Assembly (NCBI GenBank): GCA_902797555.1 | Contig: CADBTM010000103.1 | Coordinates: 1-11,252, forward strand | Reading direction: 5' to 3' | Length of the DNA: 11,252 bases | From: Oscillospiraceae bacterium | GTDB taxonomy: Bacteria; Bacillota; Clostridia; Oscillospirales; Butyricicoccaceae | Shown here: one piece after another, positions 7,831 through 11,252 of the stretch | Numbering within the stretch: the first letter of the stretch is position 1 | Layout of the letters: every line of letters begins with the position of its first letter | Made by a program: the position numbers and the translations under genes | The notes under the pieces: model-generated | What the model was told of the DNA's origin: nothing | Database searches by the model: none | Seen by the model: the letters and a program-made list of their open reading frames with translations, nothing else

Positions 7831-7859
7831 ATTTTATCACAGGAAGCCGCGGAAATCAA
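7831..7859 (-). promoter_or_regulatory. Promoter of the two-helix membrane protein gene
   Basis: On the minus strand TTGATT (7854-7859), a 17-base spacer and TAAAAT (7831-7836) give a good sigma-A match 36 bases before the start codon. The -35 box overlaps the stop codon of the DUF3298 gene, so transcripts from mtnA and DUF3298 could also read through into this gene. Confidence 0.6.
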
Positions 7860-8461
7860 TCGGGAAACGATGGGCGAAGGACATCTTTTATCTCGTCATA
7901 CGGAAAAAACAGGGTGGGGATCCCGCAGGCGCGGGGGGCGACGTGCTCCTGAGGGAACCAGATCGCCAAGCCCTCCCCCGTCAGATAAAACCGCTGCGGA
8001 CGGACGAACATCATGGGGCGGGAAAGAAACGCGGGCGCAAAAAAGCTTTCCCCTGTCCCGGCCAGCTCCTGCACTTTTTCCCGCAGGATCGGCATCAGCC
8101 GCCGCGCCCCGCCGGGCAGAAACAGCTCGCCCAGGGCGGCAGGCCGCCTCCCTCCGGGGAAAAAGGTGGCGCTGAGACGCTCCATCCGCTCGTCGGCATA
8201 GCCCACCGTGCGATACACGTCCGTAAACCCGGAAAACACCGCGGCATCCCGCCGGGTCTCCTGCCACTCCCCGCGCACCCGCAGGGGAAGCGAAAGGCGT
8301 TCCCGCAAAAGCTGCGCCCGCAGGGCGGTCATGTGCTCCCGCCAAAAGCGGTCGACCCCGGGCACGCCGGTCTGGGGATAGCTGAGACGGTACTCCAGCC
8401 CGTCCCGTCCGCCCTCCAGCACCCGGATGTGCGGCTCGCCCATTTCCCACGCTGTTTTCAT
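7856..8461 (-). CDS. DUF3298/RsiV-like domain protein, soluble
   Basis: This 201-residue protein has no signal peptide or membrane helix. The C-terminal part, FYLTGEGLAIWFP (158-170) through APRACGIPTLFFPYDEIKDVL (175-195), matches the DUF3298 signature that ends RsiV-type proteins (FYLTxxGLxFYFxxYxIAPYAxG...IPYxEL). The middle, RLSATFFPGGRRPAALGELF (95-114), corresponds to the usual section before it. The N-terminal RLSYPQTGVPGVDRFW (25-40) resembles the DUF4163 region. In known members this pair of domains is extracytoplasmic, as in the lysozyme-sensing anti-sigma factor RsiV. Here there is no anchor or export signal, so it may be cytoplasmic. The start is supported by a GGGGGTGAT ribosome binding site 5 bases upstream. 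It lies 45 bases after mtnA, probably in the same transcript. The exact function is unknown. Confidence 0.8.
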   Translation of the reverse strand: MKTAWEMGEPHIRVLEGGRDGLEYRLSYPQTGVPGVDRFWREHMTALRAQLLRERLSLPLRVRGEWQETRRDAAVFSGFTDVYRTVGYADERMERLSATFFPGGRRPAALGELFLPGGARRLMPILREKVQELAGTGESFFAPAFLSRPMMFVRPQRFYLTGEGLAIWFPQEHVAPRACGIPTLFFPYDEIKDVLRPSFPD

Positions 8462-8506
8462 AAAACATCACCCCCTGCAAAATATGCAGAGGGCGGATGC
8501 TTTTTG

Positions 8507-9562
8507 CTATTTTGCCATCAGGTTTTTCAGCGACTGGGTGTAGGGCGGGCGGGCGACGCCCTTTTCGGTGACGATACCGGCGATCAGGCTGTGGTCGGTG
8601 ACGTCAAAGGCGGGGTTATACATCTTGCAGGGGGGCGCCATGGGAGCCTTGTACCAGAGGGAGCGGATCTCCTCCGGGTCGCGCTGTTCGATGGGAATGT
8701 GCGCTCCGTCGGGAGTGTCCAGATCCACCGTGGTGGTGGGGCCGCAGACGTAAAACGGGATGCCGTAATGCTTTGCCAGAATGGCCACGCCCGAGGTGCC
8801 GATCTTGTTGGCGGTGTCGCCGTTGGCAGCCACCCGGTCGCAGCCCACCAAGCAGGCCTGCACCCAGCCGTTTTTCATCACCATGGAGGCCATATTGTCG
8901 CAGATCAGCGTCACGTCCACCCCGGCGCGGTAAAGCTCGAAGGCAGTGAGCCGCGCCCCCTGCAGCAGCGGGCGTGTCTCGTCGGCAAACACATGGAAGC
9001 CATAGCCCCGCTCCTGCCCCAGCAGGATGGGGCCGAGGGCGGTGCCATAGCGGGAGGTGGCGATGGGGCCCGCATTGCAGTGGGTCAGGATGCCGTCGCC
9101 GGGGCGAAGCAGCTCCAGCCCAAAGCGGCTGATGGCGAAATTCTGGGCGATATCCTCCTCGTGGATGGCCTTTGCCTCCGCAAGCAGGGCGGAAACGACG
9201 GCATCGAGCGCTTCCCCGCGATGCTTTTCGGCGCAGGCGCCCATGCGGCGCAGCGCCCAGAACAGATTGACCGCCGTGGGCCGTGAGGCCGCCAGCGCGT
9301 CGCAGGCGGCGGTAAAGTCGGCGAAAAAGGATTCCATGCTGTCTCTGCAGGCATTTCTTGCCGCAAGATAGGCGCCGTAGGCCGCCGCCACGCCGATGGC
9401 GGGCGCGCCGCGCACCTGCAGCGTTTTGATGGCGTGACAAATCTCGTCGGTGGTGTACAGCGGACGGTAGACCACCTCGGCGGGCAGCAGGGTCTGGTCG
9501 AGGATGACCAGCGCGCCCCGTTCTTCGTCCAGCCGGTTGGGGATCAGCGGTTCATATTGCAA
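8507..9562 (-). CDS. mtnA: S-methyl-5-thioribose-1-phosphate isomerase MtnA
   Basis: MtnA isomerises 5-methylthioribose 1-phosphate to the ribulose 1-phosphate in methionine salvage. Some homologues also use 5-deoxyribose 1-phosphate in the DHAP shunt. The 351-residue protein (family about 345-365) carries RGAPAIGVAAAYG (51-63), THCNAG with catalytic Cys162, ICDNMASMVM with catalytic Asp222, and GCDRVAANGDTANKIGT (240-256). These distinguish MtnA from regulatory eIF2B-like relatives. The TTG at 9560-9562 is the probable start, since TGGAGGTG (9569-9576) sits 6 bases before it and MQYEPLIPNRLD then begins the normal N-terminus. An ATG at 9613 would add 17 residues unlike the family. No mtnK, mtnN or aldolase gene is visible nearby, so which substrate it serves cannot be told. 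I found no convincing promoter for it. The DUF3298 gene follows. Confidence 0.94.
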   Translation of the reverse strand: MQYEPLIPNRLDEERGALVILDQTLLPAEVVYRPLYTTDEICHAIKTLQVRGAPAIGVAAAYGAYLAARNACRDSMESFFADFTAACDALAASRPTAVNLFWALRRMGACAEKHRGEALDAVVSALLAEAKAIHEEDIAQNFAISRFGLELLRPGDGILTHCNAGPIATSRYGTALGPILLGQERGYGFHVFADETRPLLQGARLTAFELYRAGVDVTLICDNMASMVMKNGWVQACLVGCDRVAANGDTANKIGTSGVAILAKHYGIPFYVCGPTTTVDLDTPDGAHIPIEQRDPEEIRSLWYKAPMAPPCKMYNPAFDVTDHSLIAGIVTEKGVARPPYTQSLKNLMAK

Positions 9563-9568
9563 GAGAAA

Positions 9569-9576
9569 CACCTCCA
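9569..9576 (-). promoter_or_regulatory. mtnA: Ribosome binding site deciding the TTG start of mtnA
   Basis: On the minus strand TGGAGGTG is a near-perfect anti-16S match, 6 bases before the TTG at 9562. The longer frame opening at 9613 has no such site, so the TTG is used in this annotation. Confidence 0.75.
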
Positions 9577-9592
9577 AATCGCATCTGTGCCT

Positions 9593-9612
9593 ATTTTCGC
9601 CGATTTTCGTCA
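9593..9612. repeat. Short tandem direct repeat in the divergent mtnA/DUF4364 gap
   Basis: Two adjacent 10-base units, ATTTTCGCCG and ATTTTCGTCA, differ at two positions. They sit 31-50 bases upstream of the mtnA start and just upstream of the plus-strand promoter. An operator is conceivable, but chance is also possible at this size. Confidence 0.35.
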
Positions 9613-9629
9613 AAAATGCAAGTCTTTCA

Positions 9630-9658
9630 TTGAGTTTTACGCAAAACTGTGGTATACT
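9630..9658 (+). promoter_or_regulatory. Promoter of the DUF4364-lipoprotein unit
   Basis: TTGAGT (9630-9635), a 17-base spacer and TATACT (9653-9658) lie 26 bases before the GTG start. This is a good sigma-A match in an otherwise AT-rich gap. Confidence 0.7.
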
Positions 9659-9683
9659 TGGTTCGGAAAGGAGGGGATGCGCC

Positions 9684-10235
9684 GTGAGCTATCCCGGACG
9701 AGGTTTTATTCGGGAAGAAAAGGACGTGATGTATCTCATCCTCTTTTCCCTCCGCTTTTTCCCCTTCGGCGTCAAGGAGGAGGATCTTTTCGAGGCGGTT
9801 TCGGTAGACGACGGCTTCAGCTATTTTGAGTTTCGCTCGGCGCTCACCCGGCTGCTGGACAAGGACTACATCCTTTCCAGAACTGAAAACGGCGAACCCC
9901 ATTATTATATCAAGGGCTCGGGCGGTCAGGTGCTGGGACTGATGCTGAAGGAGCTGCCCCTCAGCGTGCGGGATCGGGCGGAAAAGGCCTCTCTGCAGGT
10001 GGTGGCGCGCATCCGGCGGGAAAACACCATCTATGCCGGTCACGTAACCAATCCCGACGGCACCTTTACCGTGCATCTGCGCATCCACGAGGGCGACACC
10101 GACCACCTCTCCCTCAAGCTGCTGTGCTATACCAAGCGCCAGTGCGAGCTGGTGGAAGAAAACTTTCGCAAGCAACCGAAAAACGTATTCCGTGAGCTGC
10201 TGTTCCTTTTGGGAGACGGCGCTTCGGTGGAATAA
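9684..10235 (+). CDS. DUF4364 family winged-helix protein
   Basis: This 183-residue soluble protein begins with a helical segment, EEKDVMYLILFSLRFFP. A winged-helix-like section follows, in which FSYFEFRSALTRLLDKDYI precedes a wing with HYYIKGSGG. The C-terminal half (about 95-175) has alternating strands such as TFTVHLRIHEG. This order matches the DUF4364 family, which is common in Clostridia and thought to be a DNA-binding regulator; its targets are not known. The frame is open far upstream, but the GTG at 9684 is chosen because AAAGGAGGGG (9667-9676) lies 7 bases before it and the promoter TATACT is just upstream. A lipoprotein gene starts 25 bases after its stop, so the two are probably one operon. 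Confidence 0.85.
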   Translation: MSYPGRGFIREEKDVMYLILFSLRFFPFGVKEEDLFEAVSVDDGFSYFEFRSALTRLLDKDYILSRTENGEPHYYIKGSGGQVLGLMLKELPLSVRDRAEKASLQVVARIRRENTIYAGHVTNPDGTFTVHLRIHEGDTDHLSLKLLCYTKRQCELVEENFRKQPKNVFRELLFLLGDGASVE

Positions 10236-10245
10236 GCAAGAAATT

Positions 10246-10251
10246 AGGAGG
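10246..10251 (+). promoter_or_regulatory. Ribosome binding site of the YerB-like lipoprotein gene
   Basis: AGGAGG lies 9 bases before the ATG at 10261 in the 25-base gap behind the DUF4364 gene. This supports translation from a shared transcript. Confidence 0.7.
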
Positions 10252-10260
10252 ATGCCTTTT

Positions 10261-11252
10261 ATGCGTCACAACAAGCTGCAGCGTCTCTTTGCCCTGTGTC
10301 TGGTGCTGGCTCTGGCGGTTTCCCTGCTGGCGGCCTGCGGGAACAAGACCGAGGAACCCACTCAGCCGGAGACCCCTCAGATCGAGGATCCCACGCCTGC
10401 TCCCGTCGAGCCCTCCCCTGCTCCCGTAACGGAGGATCCCGTGCCCACGGTGGAGCCCGCCCCCGTGGTGGAGCCCACGCCCGAGCCGGATCCCGAGCCC
10501 GACCCCGACCTGTTTGTGGCCGAGGGCAACGTCAATCCTCTCACCGGACTGTGTGACGGCATCTCGGACGAGGCGCTGGAGCGCCGGCCCATTGCTGTGA
10601 TGATCAACAATATCAAAACCGCCCTGCCCCAGTGGGGCATCTCCAAGGCGGACATCATTTATGAGATGCTGGCCGAAGGCCGCATCACTCGCCTGCTGGC
10701 CATCTTCCAGGATTATTCCAAGATCGAAAAGCTGGCCAGCATCCGCTCCGCCCGTCCGTATTATATGGACATCGCCCAGAGCTATGGCGCAGTATACATC
10801 CACTTTGGCGGCAGCGTTCCCGCCTATAACGCCATCGCCAGCCGCAGCGATCTGATCCATATCGACGGCATCAAGGGCAACTGGGAGGGCACGGTGTTCT
10901 TCCGCGACCCCACCCGCCGGGCGCAGATGGGTCTGGAGCATTCGGTGTATACCACCGGCGAATACTTACAGACCGCCATGGACAAGCTGACCTCTCAGGG
11001 CAAGGATCTCTCCCAGAGCGATCATCCCTCCGCCTTCCAGTTCAGCGATCACATGAGCGTCAACAGCGCCATGGACGGCGAGCCCGCCAACAAGGTGACC
11101 ATCACCTTCAGCTCCAGCCACAAGCCCTATTTTGAATATGACGAGGAAACCGGAAAGTACCTGCGGTATGAATACGGCGCAAAGCAGATGGACGGCTGGC
11201 ACGACGTGCAGATCGCCACCGAAAACGTGCTGGTGCTGCGTATGGCCACAAG
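10261..11252 (+). CDS. YerB-like DUF3048 lipoprotein, partial at the 3' end
   Basis: This is a secreted, lipid-anchored protein cut by the right edge after 330 codons. A basic N-terminus and hydrophobic segment (6-25) end in the lipobox LLAAC with Cys26, marking it for signal peptidase II and anchoring on the outer face of the membrane. Residues 27-85 form a low-complexity linker of Pro, Glu, Val and Thr. The DUF3048 domain starts NPLTGL (92-97) and continues with RPIAVMINN, SKADIIYEML, ASIRSARPYYMDIAQ and VYIHFGGS, all matching the Bacillus YerB family. A second DUF3048 C-terminal part begins near VTITFSSSHKPYF and is incomplete here. The molecular role of the family is not established. It follows the DUF4364 gene, probably in one operon. 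Confidence 0.9.
   Translation, partial: MRHNKLQRLFALCLVLALAVSLLAACGNKTEEPTQPETPQIEDPTPAPVEPSPAPVTEDPVPTVEPAPVVEPTPEPDPEPDPDLFVAEGNVNPLTGLCDGISDEALERRPIAVMINNIKTALPQWGISKADIIYEMLAEGRITRLLAIFQDYSKIEKLASIRSARPYYMDIAQSYGAVYIHFGGSVPAYNAIASRSDLIHIDGIKGNWEGTVFFRDPTRRAQMGLEHSVYTTGEYLQTAMDKLTSQGKDLSQSDHPSAFQFSDHMSVNSAMDGEPANKVTITFSSSHKPYFEYDEETGKYLRYEYGAKQMDGWHDVQIATENVLVLRMAT

Noticed and set aside
8477..8515. An 8-bp inverted repeat GCAAAATA/TATTTTGC around the mtnA stop codon, considered as a terminator or attenuator
   Set aside because: The arms are AT-rich, the loop is 23 bases and no T tract follows on the minus strand, so a stable terminator is unlikely. Read-through into the DUF3298 gene is more plausible.
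7103..9286. A 727-codon open frame on the plus strand across the DUF3298 and mtnA region
   Set aside because: It runs antisense to three supported minus-strand genes and through the 7153-7180 terminator. It has no ribosome binding site and its composition is low-information Gly/Ala/His/Pro-rich.
10346..10515. Pro/Glu/Val-coding repeats in the lipoprotein gene considered as a tandem DNA repeat
   Set aside because: The units vary in length and sequence and look like an ordinary low-complexity linker between the lipid anchor and the DUF3048 domain.

Overview
The window looks like chromosomal core sequence from a GC-rich member of the Clostridia, most likely a gut Oscillospiraceae/Ruminococcaceae-type bacterium. 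This is inferred from the mix of a DUF4364 protein, a YerB-like DUF3048 lipoprotein, an EF-G2-type GTPase, strong GGAGG ribosome binding sites and sigma-A type promoters (TTGAAA-N17-TATAAT). I see no rRNA, tRNA, CRISPR array, insertion sequence or phage gene.

Layout. At the left end, on the minus strand, lies a partial EF-G-like translation factor (1-1726) with its own near-consensus promoter. Next, also on minus, is a two-gene unit: rlmB (23S rRNA 2'-O-methyltransferase, 4304-5146) followed by a 798-residue membrane protein (1865-4261). That protein has the 8-helix plan of a P1B-type metal ATPase but has lost every catalytic motif I can test. Upstream of that unit, on minus, is a short aspartate kinase (5290-6273), closed by a clean hairpin terminator at 5251-5278. 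An exonuclease III gene (6391-7143, plus) diverges from the kinase. It ends at a strong hairpin (7153-7180) that it shares with a convergent two-helix membrane protein (7235-7795, minus). Behind that, on minus, are a soluble DUF3298/RsiV-like protein (7856-8461) and mtnA (8507-9562). Diverging from mtnA on plus are a DUF4364 winged-helix protein (9684-10235) and a YerB-like lipoprotein (10261 to the right edge).

How they work together. Most genes are housekeeping functions without an obvious shared pathway: ribosome maturation and translation (EF-G2, RlmB), amino acid synthesis (aspartate kinase), DNA repair (ExoIII) and methylthioribose or deoxyribose phosphate salvage (MtnA). Two short co-directional pairs look like operons: rlmB with the ATPase-like protein, and DUF4364 with the lipoprotein.

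The best candidate for something undescribed is the ATPase-like protein, a probable pseudo-pump with a roughly 260-residue Lys/Glu/Pro-rich cytoplasmic tail. The next most notable are the aspartate kinase with one ACT-like module instead of two, and the EF-G2 whose guanine-recognition motif reads SKID. Several start codons are GTG or TTG, fixed by ribosome binding site position. Motif and family calls were made by reading translations by eye; no database search was run.
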